Assembly (NCBI RefSeq): GCF_032302195.1
Contig: NZ_CP135275.1
Span: 5,586,001-5,650,000 of the forward strand
DNA: 64,000 bases
Direction: 5' to 3'
Source of the DNA: Paenibacillus sp. MMS20-IR301
Lineage (GTDB): Bacteria; Bacillota; Bacilli; Paenibacillales; Paenibacillaceae
This document shows positions 26,640 through 35,434 of this stretch, in pieces (within the stretch, counting starts at the first letter, position 1; each line of letters starts with the position of its first letter). The notes below the pieces were generated by a model. It did not search any database. It worked only from the letters and a program-made list of their open reading frames with translations, and was not told the DNA's origin. The translations under genes and the position numbers were made by a program.

Positions 26640-27386
26640 TCATTGAATTCCGGTATCCAGCCCGGCTCGCAGTAACAATATTAGCTCCTTAGCAGAATCC
26701 ATAGCTTGTTCCAAGGAATGAACTAACCGGTCAGCCACTGAAATCATATCTTCATGCTCTTCGGGTGTATCGAGTACTTGTCTGATATTGAGCTCAGGAC
26801 CGCTCCTGCCCTCTGCCTGATGTATTAACCGGAGTATGGCACTTATTGAATAATGTGCCGTCCTTAAGGTGCGGATTATTTTCAGCCGCCTGATTGTATG
26901 ATCCGAATAGGACCGGAAACCGCCGGCCTGCTTCTCGGCAGTGATTAATCCATTACGCTCCCAGTTCCGGACCGTTTCCGTGGAGAGCTCGAGAAGGCGC
27001 GCGGCCTCTTGGCGGGAATACGTTTGAGCAGATACAGCGACTGATCCATAGATCCACTGCTTAGACAGCTCAATCGCTTCTAATGCCCGGTTATACTCTT
27101 TCTCCAAATGGGACAGATAGGCTACTGCACATTCCAGTGCTTGAGCGAAATCGGCTTGGCCGCTGGCTTCAACAATGACTCTGGCTTTGGCCCGGATAGA
27201 CCCTTGAACAATTTCACACCGGAAGGCCGTCCTGGCAACTTTCAGCTGGAATAAGTGAAGCTCAGAATATATGCGGTAGCCATTCTCACCTCTGGGAACA
27301 GCAGAGATGTATCTCCATTCTTCATATATACGTACGGTATTGGGATGTATCCCAACCCTTGCAGCAATTTCTTTCGTCCGGTACAT
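26640..27386 (-). CDS. MerR-family regulator with two tandem helix-turn-helix domains
   Basis: The protein, 248 residues, carries a MerR HTH at residues ~1-70 (YRTKEIAARVGIHPNTVRIYE) and a second one at ~122-190 (YSRQEAARLLELSTETVRNWE followed by GGFRSYSDHTIRRLKIIRTL). Typical MerR proteins have one HTH followed by a dimerising helix. Each HTH is followed by a helical region. It lies 9 bases after the stop of the ABC permease gene, so it is co-transcribed with the exporter it probably regulates. The ligand is unknown. Confidence 0.87.
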   Translation of the reverse strand: MYRTKEIAARVGIHPNTVRIYEEWRYISAVPRGENGYRIYSELHLFQLKVARTAFRCEIVQGSIRAKARVIVEASGQADFAQALECAVAYLSHLEKEYNRALEAIELSKQWIYGSVAVSAQTYSRQEAARLLELSTETVRNWERNGLITAEKQAGGFRSYSDHTIRRLKIIRTLRTAHYSISAILRLIHQAEGRSGPELNIRQVLDTPEEHEDMISVADRLVHSLEQAMDSAKELILLLRAGLDTGIQ

Positions 27387-27395
27387 CCCTCAGCC

Positions 27396-28130
27396 CTACT
27401 TCCATTTGAAAAATTTCACGGCCCCCGTCAAGCTGATTACAGTAACAATGCTTAACACTAGTAATGGCACGGTTATCCTGCCCGCTTCCCGGCCGGTGCT
27501 TGCCAGCTTGAGCAGATGAATTCCGTGAGCCAGCGGGAATATATTCATCATCCACCGAATCAGGCGCGGCATCACTTCATATGGAATGGTCGCCCCTGAG
27601 AACAGCAGCATCGTAAAGTACGCAATAGAACTCCACATGTTCGCTGCCTTCTGATCCGGTACGACACTGCCGATGAGAATACCGATACTATACATAGAGA
27701 CAATAACCAAGGCATATGCGATTAGAAATAAGGGCCAGGAGCCGGCAATATGATAACCGAACAGTAAATAATATACGAGTGTTACGCCAATAAATGAAAC
27801 GAGCGCAGAGGAAAGCTGAATTATACCTTGGGCGAATAAAATTTGCAGCGGGGATACCGGCGTTACTTGAAAACGTTTAAGTATACCACGGTGCCGGTAA
27901 TCAGCGATAGTTAAGGGCAGGCCCATTACACCCGTTGCAAGCACACCAATCGTTATAACCGCTGCGTAGGATAGTTCGAAATTGGAGGAGCCCGCCGATG
28001 CATCTTTGCTAAGCAAGTAACCAAACAGAGCCGCTAAGATAACCGGAAAGCAGATGCCGAATATCAGAATATCTATTCCTTTCCATACCAGCTTACCTTC
28101 TACCTTCAGCAGTGCAATCATTGTACTCAT
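27396..28130 (-). CDS. ABC-2 type transporter permease
   Basis: This 244-residue membrane protein has six predicted hydrophobic segments (for example ILIFGICFPVILAALFGYLL, VSFIGVTLVYYLLFGYHIAG and YFTMLLFSGATIPYEVMP) in the pattern of ABC-2 export permeases. The start lies 2 bases after the ATPase stop, and GGAGG is 10 bases before the ATG. Together with the ATPase it forms a half-transporter pair that probably dimerises to export a drug, peptide or lipid; the substrate is unknown. Confidence 0.9.
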   Translation of the reverse strand: MSTMIALLKVEGKLVWKGIDILIFGICFPVILAALFGYLLSKDASAGSSNFELSYAAVITIGVLATGVMGLPLTIADYRHRGILKRFQVTPVSPLQILFAQGIIQLSSALVSFIGVTLVYYLLFGYHIAGSWPLFLIAYALVIVSMYSIGILIGSVVPDQKAANMWSSIAYFTMLLFSGATIPYEVMPRLIRWMMNIFPLAHGIHLLKLASTGREAGRITVPLLVLSIVTVISLTGAVKFFKWK

Positions 28131-28132
28131 CC

Positions 28133-28846
28133 TCAGTATTCCTCCTCACCGGCAAAATGTAAATAAGCATCTTCAAGTGTAGCCTTCCCGCTCACAGCAA
28201 GCGCTTCCTGAAGGTTTCCGTGAAAAACAGTCCGGCTCTCACGCAGGATCAGGATCTCATCACATAGTGCCTCAACTTCATCCATGTAATGGGATGTCAA
28301 CACAATCGCCAATCCGTTCTCCTTCATGCTTACAAGCTGCTTCCACAGCATGCGGCGCGCCTTGGTATCCAGTCCTGTTGTCAGTTCATCTAAGAATACA
28401 AGCTTCGGATCAGGAATTAGAGCAAGGAGAACAGCCAGCCGCTGCCGTTCCCCGCCGGATAGTGATTTCACAAGCTGCTGCTGCTTATCCTCCAGCCCGA
28501 AGGTATGCAGTAAGGCATCTGTGTCTGCAGTTGTTCTGTAGAGCGACCGCCACTGTTCGCAGGCTTCAGCAACCGTTAATTTATCCTGAAAATTAGTTTC
28601 TTGAAACTGTACTCCCACTTCTTCAAATATTTCCTTACGCTGATTGATGGGCGACTTACCGGCGATGATAAGCTCATCGTAAGTACTTTTCTGAATACCA
28701 AGCACTGCGGCAATCGTTGAAGATTTCCCTGCCCCATTTGCGCCCAGCAGTCCTAATACCTGCCCGGCTCTAACTTCAAAGCTAATGTGATCGACAGCCT
28801 TCTTCTGACCGTATGTAACAGATAACCCTCTAACCTTCAGTACCAT
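28133..28846 (-). CDS. ABC transporter ATP-binding protein
   Basis: This 237-residue ATPase has Walker A GANGAGKSS near residue 35, the signature LSGGERQRLAVLLAL near 129, Walker B LVFLDELTTGLD near 149 (with Glu-Leu in place of the more usual Glu-Pro) and the H-loop TSHYMDE near 187. GGGAGG is 7 bases before the ATG. It is the first gene of the ATPase-permease-MerR operon and energises export. Confidence 0.93.
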   Translation of the reverse strand: MVLKVRGLSVTYGQKKAVDHISFEVRAGQVLGLLGANGAGKSSTIAAVLGIQKSTYDELIIAGKSPINQRKEIFEEVGVQFQETNFQDKLTVAEACEQWRSLYRTTADTDALLHTFGLEDKQQQLVKSLSGGERQRLAVLLALIPDPKLVFLDELTTGLDTKARRMLWKQLVSMKENGLAIVLTSHYMDEVEALCDEILILRESRTVFHGNLQEALAVSGKATLEDAYLHFAGEEEY

Positions 28847-28880
28847 AGCCGAACCTCCCCTGAATATCGCTTAGGATGTA

Positions 28881-28912
28881 ACTGTAACAGAGGAACCTTA
28901 GGGTGGTGTCTT
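28881..28912 (-). promoter_or_regulatory. Possible MerR-type promoter of the ABC operon
   Basis: Reading leftward, AAGACA (28907-28912) and TTACAG are 19 bases apart, and the spacer contains CCTAAGG, a dyad. Long 19-20 base spacers with a dyad are the hallmark of MerR-controlled promoters. The hexamers are weak, so this is tentative. Confidence 0.35.
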
Positions 28913-28985
28913 ATTGGAGGGTTTGCGCAATTGTGATGAAAAGGGAGGCACCGATGACCCCTGATCGATGCAGATTTATTGCAAC

Positions 28986-29020
28986 AAAAAAAGCGATGAG
29001 GATTAAATCCTGCATCGCTT
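28986..29020 (-). terminator. Terminator after the tandem VOC genes
   Basis: Leftward, AAGCGATGCAGGATT pairs with AATCCTCATCGCTT with a bulge, and a run of seven T follows. It lies 66 bases past the stop of the 29087 gene. Confidence 0.85.
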
Positions 29021-29086
29021 GTAGCCCTAATCAAATTCATAATATTCCGTTACTGGCCAGTCTATGGCATAGTGAGGGCTAGGTAC

Positions 29087-30007
29087 TTACTCGCCTTTAT
29101 ACGCTCTGTGCAATTCGGCAAGATCAAATTTCTTCATCTTCAGAAAAGCCTGCGTAACACGGGCCATCTGCTCCGGTGTGCCCTTCTCCATCATCTCATC
29201 CAGCTCAGTTGGCACAATCTGCCAGGATACGCCAAACTTATCGGTCAGCCAGCCGCACTGCTCCGCTTCAGGAACTGCAGAGAGTTGCTCCCAGTAGTGG
29301 TCAATCTCCTCTTGAGAGTCGCATTTCACCATAAAGGAGATCGCTTCGTTGAAGCTGAATTTATGCTCATGTGCGCTATCCATGGCCGTAAACCACTGGC
29401 TTTCAATCATGAAATCAGCGAACATAATCGTTCCTTCCTGGTCCGGTGCCATCCCCCCGGGATAACGGGCAAGTGTTCCCTGCCGCGAATCCTTAAATAC
29501 AGATAAGTAGAGCGACATTGCCTCTTCCGCCTTACCGCACCGATCCCCCACAAACAAAAATGACGGAATAATATTCGGCCGTTCCTCACCTTCCGGATTG
29601 GTAAGAATCAGCTGCCACGACACGCCATACTTATCCTGAATCCAGCCATACCGCTCGCTGAACGGATATTTATCCAGCGGCATTAAGGCTTGACCGCCTT
29701 CGGATAATTTATTCCAGACCTCATCGATCTTCTGCGCTGCATCCCTGTCGCGGGAAGGGTCAAAATTAACGAAGAACGATACGGACGGGTTCAGCTTGAA
29801 ATACGGGCCTGCACTGATTGCCATAAACTTCTGGCCCCAAATCTCAAAAGACACCTGATCACAATCGCCTGACGGCGTATCATGCAGTGTAGTTACACTC
29901 GTAACCTTGGAGTCCGGAAATACTGTGGCGTAGAAATGAGCTGCCTCTACCGCCTCTTTGTCATACCATATATGCGGAACGATTCTCTGATTCGCGCTTG
30001 TCACCAT
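29087..30007 (-). CDS. Two-domain PhnB-like VOC protein
   Basis: This 306-residue protein consists of two PhnB/3-demethylubiquinone-methyltransferase-like VOC domains. The first starts [18 protein letters not shown], the second [19 protein letters not shown], and each ends with KYGVSWQL or KFGVSWQI. The ATG at 30005-30007 is chosen because AGGAGG is 5 bases upstream. It follows another PhnB-like gene by 10 bases. Despite the domain name, these proteins are not demonstrated methyltransferases; the function is unknown. Confidence 0.88.
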   Translation of the reverse strand: MVTSANQRIVPHIWYDKEAVEAAHFYATVFPDSKVTSVTTLHDTPSGDCDQVSFEIWGQKFMAISAGPYFKLNPSVSFFVNFDPSRDRDAAQKIDEVWNKLSEGGQALMPLDKYPFSERYGWIQDKYGVSWQLILTNPEGEERPNIIPSFLFVGDRCGKAEEAMSLYLSVFKDSRQGTLARYPGGMAPDQEGTIMFADFMIESQWFTAMDSAHEHKFSFNEAISFMVKCDSQEEIDHYWEQLSAVPEAEQCGWLTDKFGVSWQIVPTELDEMMEKGTPEQMARVTQAFLKMKKFDLAELHRAYKGE

Positions 30008-30017
30008 TTTTTCCTCC

Positions 30018-30443
30018 TCAGCCTGCAACATTCACCTGAAAAGTAACACCGAACTTGTCCTTAACGATCCCGTATAAAGGGCTCCAATCCGTCTTCTGCA
30101 GCGGCATCACCACTTGACCGCCTTCTCCCAGAGCGGAGAAAATCTCCCGCGCGTCTGCCTCCTCAGTAGGATGAATAGCAATCTGAACCGTATCCCCATC
30201 CGCCTGATGCTCCGTCCCCGGAAAAGTATCAGAGAACATAAGATCAGCCTGACCTACCTTCAAATGCGCATGCATCACGAGGTCTTTCATCTCAGCTGTC
30301 AGCGGATGATCCGGATTCTCCGGCAAATCCCCGAACGTCATGATCCCGACGATGGTCCCGTGCAGCGCTTTTTCATAAAAATGCAGGGCCTCTCTTGTGT
30401 TGCCATTGAAAACAAAATACGGGTTCAAACCGATTGACATCAT
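30018..30443 (-). CDS. PhnB-like VOC-family protein
   Basis: This 141-residue single-domain VOC protein begins [20 protein letters not shown] and ends [15 protein letters not shown], the PhnB pattern. AGGGG precedes two adjacent ATG codons (30441-30443 and 30438-30440), either of which could start. It is the first gene of a two-gene operon. A LexA-like sequence lies about 77 bases upstream (30520-30533). The substrate is unknown. Confidence 0.87.
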   Translation of the reverse strand: MMSIGLNPYFVFNGNTREALHFYEKALHGTIVGIMTFGDLPENPDHPLTAEMKDLVMHAHLKVGQADLMFSDTFPGTEHQADGDTVQIAIHPTEEADAREIFSALGEGGQVVMPLQKTDWSPLYGIVKDKFGVTFQVNVAG

Positions 30444-30569
30444 TCTTCATCCCCTCTGGAATAAGACTCACAATCAGCTTTATTATACACAAAAATTGAA
30501 GGAAATAAACCTATTTTTACGAACGTATGATCGTTTTTTTTGGAAATAGAAAGTTGAGAGATGGTACAC

Positions 30570-30988
30570 TCAGTCAAGTTCTTCTTCATCCAGAGCTCCT
30601 AAATAATCACCATATAACTCCAGCATCTCATCTCCAAAGCCCCAGCCAATATCCTGACTGCTCTGCATCAATTCGTTGCATCGATCTATATACTTGTCTT
30701 CTAGTTGATTACCCACAATATACTTTAAAGCTTGATCATATATGCTTGAAATAGTATCATAGAATTTTTCATCTATGTCTCCATATGAAAGCGTAAAGTC
30801 AACTCCACATTCCACTGTAAAAATCATTAACTCTGCAATATGCTCTTTATTTGTTGCAATAACACCGAATAATAATGCTCTTGAATAATTGGATATTTCT
30901 CGACCAAATTCAAGATTTCAGCCTCAAGCTCTTCCTTCGTATGATTGTTTAAATGCTTTTTAATGGTTGAGTTTTTTAATTTTAGCAT
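30570..30988 (-). pseudogene. Broken DUF6155-family gene
   Basis: The N-terminal piece starts at the ATG at 30986-30988 with AAGGAG upstream (MLKLKNSTIKKHLNNHTKEEL, residues typical of DUF6155 N-termini) and stops at 30827. The C-terminal piece continues in another frame as KEHIAELMIF...GDIDEKFYD, ending at 30570. The family is about 170 residues long; here some 70 residues between the two halves are missing and the frame is broken at the junction. So an internal deletion has probably destroyed the gene. The family assignment rests on recall of the motifs. Confidence 0.6.
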
Positions 30989-31077
30989 TAACTCGATCTC
31001 CTTAATCAGGCTAATTCCCCATGTTATTACTCTGCAGCTTACAAGGTATAATATAAATAAAACGCGAGGACCCATCA

Positions 31078-33522
31078 ATGGACAATATGGAGGATAAATA
31101 TAACGCGGCTCTGGCGCAAATTAAGGAACTTAAGCTGGAAGTCACCCGGTTGAGAAATCTACTGGGGCATTGGGATGATGACAATACAATAAGTACTAAT
31201 GAACAAATAATTTCTAATTCCACCTCCCAGAAAAAAGAAAGCAAAGGGATAACCGTTCCAGAATCCATTGTCCACCAGTACTCCACCGTAGAGGATAAGC
31301 TCGCCCTATATAAAAGTTATTTTCGCGGCAGAGACGATGTTTATCCGATTCGCTGGAGCAACAAGCAAGACAAGTCCGGATATTCGCCCGCCTGCGCTAA
31401 TGAGTGGACTTCCGTTTGCAAGAAACCCCGGGTAAAGTGTTCGGTTTGCAAACACCAGAGCTTTATGTCCCTTACAAACGAAGTGCTCTCAGCCCATTTA
31501 GATGCGCGGCAAGACCGTACGATTGGTATCTATCCAATGCTTCTGGATGAGACCTGCTGGTTTTTGGCCATGGATTTTGATAAACATGATTGGAAGCAAG
31601 ATGTTACTGCCGTGATGGAGCTATGTAAAAGCCATAAAATCCCCGCGCTCTTAGAGCGCTCGCGTTCCGGCAATGGCGGACATATCTGGATTTTCTTCAG
31701 TCAAAATATTGAAGCGGCTACAGCCAGAAGATTTGGAATGACCCTGCTGAGTCTAACCATGATTAACAGATATCAGATCGGTATGGAATCCTATGACCGT
31801 CTGTTCCCCAGTCAGGATACGCTGCCCAAAGGCGGATTCGGCAATCTCATTGCCCTTCCTCTTCAAGGCGGCCCGCGTAAACTGGGAAACAGTGTCTTTG
31901 TTGATGAACGCTTTGAGCCCTATGCTGACCAATGGGAAATATTATCCGGGCTTAGCAAGATGGACGAAGACTTGGTGAAGCAATTTATATACAAGCACGG
32001 GAAGCATGGGCTTTTTAACAATGACGGTATTACAGCAGGATTAGACCACGACGCAGATGAATTAACCTTGTTACAAGAGAACCTGTCTCAGATCGAAGAG
32101 GTTCTAATGGAAACTTTGCCTACTGAGATACAAATTCTGCAATCGGATCGACTGTATATCCTTAAGTCTGGACTTCCCTCAAGTACAATTCATGCTCTGA
32201 TCAAAATAGCTTCCTTCTCCAACCCTGATTTTTATAAGGCTCAAGCGATGCGACTCTCCACTTACGGCAAACCCCGGGTGATCTCATGTGCCGAGGATCT
32301 GGAGAACTATGTGGTTCTGCCAAGGGGGTGCTTGCAGGATGTGTTATCTTTTTTTGAGCATAATCAAGTCAAGGTATCGCTTAAGGATCAACGTTCATCT
32401 GGAACCTCAATAGAGGCTGAGTTCACCGGTACACTAACCACTCTTCAGGATACAGCCGCCAGAGCGATCCTTAACCGGGACATAGGCGTTCTCTCGGCGG
32501 CAACCGCATTTGGTAAAACTGTCGTAGCAGCCAGTATTATCGCTTCAAGAAAGACAAACACTCTTATCTTGGTGCACCGCCGGGAGCTTATGGAACAATG
32601 GCAGGAACGTTTGCAAGCCTTTCTCGAAGTCCCAAAGCAGGCAATAGGATTGTTCGGCGGCGGCAAAAACAAACGAACCGGCATCATCGACATTGCTGTC
32701 ATTCAGAGCCTCAACTACAAAGGGAATGTTAAGCCCTTCGTAAGTGAATACGGCCAGGTCATTGTGGATGAATGCCATCACGTATCCGCCTACAGCTTCG
32801 AACAGGTTCTGCGGGAAGTCAAAGCAAGGTATGTATTTGGCTTAACTGCCACACCTAAACGGCAAGACGGGCAGGAAGCCATTGTACGGTTCCAGCTTGG
32901 ACCTGTATTGTTGAAGGTGGATGCCAAAAGCCTAAGCAACTCCAGAGGATTTTCATTAAGGGTGGTTCCCCGTTATACTCACTTTCAGATCAAGCCTGGA
33001 GAACAAACCTCCGGAATTCAGGATATCTATCAGCAGCTTGTAGACAATGAGGAGCGTAACACACTTATTTTTGACGATTTGCTAACCTGCCTGGATGAAG
33101 GTCGCTCTCCACTGCTTCTGGTTGAACGAACGGCTCATGCCGAATATTTTGCAGAAAGGTTACATGCCTTTGCCAAAAATATAATTATGCTTAGAGGCGG
33201 AATGGGCAAAAAGCAACGAGAAGCTCTACGCACCCAAATGGCTTCTATTCCAGAAGATCAGGAACGTGTAGTTATTGCTACCGGCAAGCTGATCGGTGAG
33301 GGCTTCGATGATTCTAGACTGGACACCTTGTTTCTTGTCCATCCGATTTCTTGGACAGGTACTTTACAGCAATATGCAGGCCGCCTGCACCGAAGTCATG
33401 TGAATAAAGAAGAAGTGAAAATATATGATTATATTGACCTTCAGGTTCCTATGCTGATGGCGATGTTCAAGAAAAGAGTAAAGGGATATAGGAAGATGGG
33501 ATATAAGGGGGCGGAGTTGTAA
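31078..33522 (+). CDS. TOTE conflict-system type primase-helicase
   Basis: This 814-residue protein fuses an archaeo-eukaryotic primase-like domain to a superfamily 2 helicase. Residues 1-25 form a short coiled coil. Cys residues near 114-124 (KCSVCKH) could bind zinc. The primase motifs are LAMDFDKHD near 163 (catalytic Asp-x-Asp) and RSGNGGHIWIFF near 195. The helicase has ATAFGKTV near 475, VDECHH near 562, LTATPKRQDG near 588 and AGRLHR near 766. Family knowledge: such fusions are annotated as TOTE conflict systems, thought to act against foreign nucleic acids or as mobile selfish systems. GAGGA lies 7 bases before the ATG. No partner gene is adjacent. Confidence 0.87.
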   Translation: MDNMEDKYNAALAQIKELKLEVTRLRNLLGHWDDDNTISTNEQIISNSTSQKKESKGITVPESIVHQYSTVEDKLALYKSYFRGRDDVYPIRWSNKQDKSGYSPACANEWTSVCKKPRVKCSVCKHQSFMSLTNEVLSAHLDARQDRTIGIYPMLLDETCWFLAMDFDKHDWKQDVTAVMELCKSHKIPALLERSRSGNGGHIWIFFSQNIEAATARRFGMTLLSLTMINRYQIGMESYDRLFPSQDTLPKGGFGNLIALPLQGGPRKLGNSVFVDERFEPYADQWEILSGLSKMDEDLVKQFIYKHGKHGLFNNDGITAGLDHDADELTLLQENLSQIEEVLMETLPTEIQILQSDRLYILKSGLPSSTIHALIKIASFSNPDFYKAQAMRLSTYGKPRVISCAEDLENYVVLPRGCLQDVLSFFEHNQVKVSLKDQRSSGTSIEAEFTGTLTTLQDTAARAILNRDIGVLSAATAFGKTVVAASIIASRKTNTLILVHRRELMEQWQERLQAFLEVPKQAIGLFGGGKNKRTGIIDIAVIQSLNYKGNVKPFVSEYGQVIVDECHHVSAYSFEQVLREVKARYVFGLTATPKRQDGQEAIVRFQLGPVLLKVDAKSLSNSRGFSLRVVPRYTHFQIKPGEQTSGIQDIYQQLVDNEERNTLIFDDLLTCLDEGRSPLLLVERTAHAEYFAERLHAFAKNIIMLRGGMGKKQREALRTQMASIPEDQERVVIATGKLIGEGFDDSRLDTLFLVHPISWTGTLQQYAGRLHRSHVNKEEVKIYDYIDLQVPMLMAMFKKRVKGYRKMGYKGAEL

Positions 33523-33549
33523 TAAAGCGTATAAAAATAGGCTGGGCGT

Positions 33550-33798
33550 GTTGAACCCCTTTCCCTAAAGAGCCTTAAATCCTTGCTGGGAAAGGGATTC
33601 TGGAAGCTGATGGGAGTCAAACTGCTGTCCGAAGATAACGGCACATAAGCTTCTACGAGTCACCCTAGAAGCCCTCTGTAACCGGGTCCCCTTCGGGTCA
33701 GCCTGATTAGTTCTTCCGTTGACCCCAGGCGGAGACCAAGCGGTGTATCCCACTACTTGTTAGCCCCTATCCCTGTCACATGATCGGCTGAAAGAATA
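33550..33798 (-). mobile_element. Structured ~250-base element resembling an IS200/IS605 end with omega-RNA
   Basis: There is no gene between 33523 and 33804. Reading leftward, the element opens with CCCTAT...ATAGGG pairing near its start, then several hairpins, including GCTTCTA/TAGAAGC (near 33652-33674). It closes with CCCTTTCCC paired to GGGAAAGGG followed at once by GTTCAAC, ending at 33550. A terminal stem-loop followed by TTCAAC is how right ends of TnpB-bearing IS200/IS605 elements and their omega-RNAs end. No transposase is left, so it would be a non-autonomous relic. It could instead be an unrelated structured RNA. Confidence 0.42.
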
Positions 33799-33804
33799 GG
33801 GATG

Positions 33805-34632
33805 TTAAAACCTTATAGACCGAATTTCATCCTCACTTAGACCAGTTGCTTTAGCGACAGCAGCATGATCCATTCCCATAGCCAACAAATTCTGGGCAAC
33901 TTCTAATTTACCTTTTTTTATACCTGCCATTTCTGCACTTCCCAGCATAGAAGCCTCATCATGCAAATACTTCTGTCTGGCCTCATACAACCGTCTGGCT
34001 TCTGAATCCTGACTCAAATATTGCAAGGTGTCCATTGCCTTCTCCAATCCTGGCTCATTCATCTTCAGTACCTCCCATTGTGATATATCAGCACCTTTCA
34101 GAAACAGTAACCAATTGATGAGTCCGCCTTCAGACGGAACACTATGTTCATCCAGCTTCGGCAACTCCAAGAAATGAACCTCAATGTCGTCAATCAAGGA
34201 TATTCCTGTCCGGTCTTCCCGCAGATGAAATACGTTATGGTACTGGTCATTCTTCAGAAATGAATAATTCAATATGTTGATCGTTACACATTTCTTCAAC
34301 TCTGGATACTTCTCGCCTTCATTGAGCTGGCTGGCATACCGTTTACTCCAATAGAACAGCGTCCGTTTCTCTATATCGTACTTATTAAAAAGCTGCATCT
34401 CTATATCAATTAGCTTACCTTCAGAAGTCTTAGCGTAAACATCAAAAATGGACTGTTTGTCGAGCGGATCGTCTTTATCCGTATAGGGGTTCATCAGGAT
34501 GATCTCGGTCAGTGGTGGCTCGCCAGCTTCGGTGAAAATACGGTTAAGGAACGCCAACAGCACATCCTTATTGTTCTCACTGCCAAATATCCGTTTGAAT
34601 ACAAAATCTACACGCGGGTCGAGTAATTCCAT
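33805..34632 (-). CDS. Rpn-family recombination-promoting nuclease/putative transposase
   Basis: This 275-residue protein belongs to the Rpn/PD-(D/E)XK family. It begins LLDPRVDFVFKRIFG, the usual family start. The nuclease core is DKQSIFDVYAKTSEGKLIDIEMQ: catalytic Asp followed by Glu-x-Gln, the variant seen in this family. The C-terminal ~30 residues (GIKKGKLEVAQNLLAMGMD...GLSEDEIRSI) are the common Rpn tail. The ATG at 34630-34632 is preferred (GGAG 9 bases before it); ATGs at 34638 and 34647 are alternatives. Rpn proteins cut DNA and stimulate recombination; some act in phage defence. Confidence 0.88.
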   Translation of the reverse strand: MELLDPRVDFVFKRIFGSENNKDVLLAFLNRIFTEAGEPPLTEIILMNPYTDKDDPLDKQSIFDVYAKTSEGKLIDIEMQLFNKYDIEKRTLFYWSKRYASQLNEGEKYPELKKCVTINILNYSFLKNDQYHNVFHLREDRTGISLIDDIEVHFLELPKLDEHSVPSEGGLINWLLFLKGADISQWEVLKMNEPGLEKAMDTLQYLSQDSEARRLYEARQKYLHDEASMLGSAEMAGIKKGKLEVAQNLLAMGMDHAAVAKATGLSEDEIRSIRF

Positions 34633-34714
34633 CGGCATCAGCTCCATTCATTAATATTTATTATAACATTTTTCATTTGAAATGGGCTTCGAGGGAGAAT
34701 ACCTAAAACGAAAA

Positions 34715-34736
34715 AAGACACCCATTAAGGTGTCTT
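34715..34736. repeat. Left 22-bp target duplication of IS copy 2 (terminator hairpin)
   Basis: AAGACACCCATTAAGGTGTCTT occurs here and again at 36295-36316. It is a full stem-loop preceded by an A run, so leftward it reads as a terminator ending in a T run. It differs in sequence from the duplication around copy 1, which shows that it came from the target and not from the IS. Confidence 0.9.
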
Positions 34737-34847
34737 CAGGCTGTCGAGAAAGTCTCGACAGCCTTCTTTATGTGACTTTGATTTCATACGACACCGCGTT
34801 AATGTTGTATAATATAGGTAACTATTTATAGAACGGATGGTGTCAGT

Positions 34848-35420
34848 ATGCTTCGCTCCAATCGAGAAAAACAACAAGCTTATGAATTTGTTTCTATTGA
34901 AGATTTGGTTCCTCAAGACCACTTGCTTCGCAAGGTAGATAAATATATTGATTTTTCGTTTATCGATGAGAAGGTTAGACCCTTGTACTGCTCGGATAAC
35001 GGACGCCCTGCGATTGATCCTGTCGTGTTATTTAAAATGCTTTTCATAGGGTATTTCTACGGCGTTCGTTCCGAACGTCAGCTAGAACGTGAAGTTCAAA
35101 CGAATTTAGCTTACCGCTGGTTTCTTGGACTCGGATTAACCGACAAGGTTCCAGACCACTCCACCTTGAGTTGGAACCGGCGTACCCGATTTAAAGACAC
35201 AAACATTTTTCAGGATATTTTCGACGAAATTGTTCTTCAGGCGATTTCGCACCGGATGGTGGGCGGACGAGTTCTTGTCTCGGACTCCACCCACGTCAAG
35301 GCCAATGCAAATAAACACCAATACACCAAACAACAGGTGCTGCAAAATACTAAGGATTATGTAGATGAACTCAATGCTGCGGTAGAGGCAGACCGGGAAA
35401 ACCATGGAAAAAAGCCCTAA
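34848..35420 (+). CDS. IS1182-family transposase, 5' frame (orfA), copy 2
   Basis: This is identical in translation to the frame at 21965-22537: 190 residues with the N-terminal helical region and the first catalytic Asp (VLVSDSTHVKANANKH). It stops after the slippery A AAA AAG. Confidence 0.88.
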   Translation: MLRSNREKQQAYEFVSIEDLVPQDHLLRKVDKYIDFSFIDEKVRPLYCSDNGRPAIDPVVLFKMLFIGYFYGVRSERQLEREVQTNLAYRWFLGLGLTDKVPDHSTLSWNRRTRFKDTNIFQDIFDEIVLQAISHRMVGGRVLVSDSTHVKANANKHQYTKQQVLQNTKDYVDELNAAVEADRENHGKKP

Positions 35421-35434
35421 AACCTAGAGAGGAA

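Noticed and set aside
30570..30988. Two adjacent short frames as a toxin-antitoxin pair
   Set aside because: The two pieces together resemble the two ends of one DUF6155 protein, so a broken single gene explains them better.
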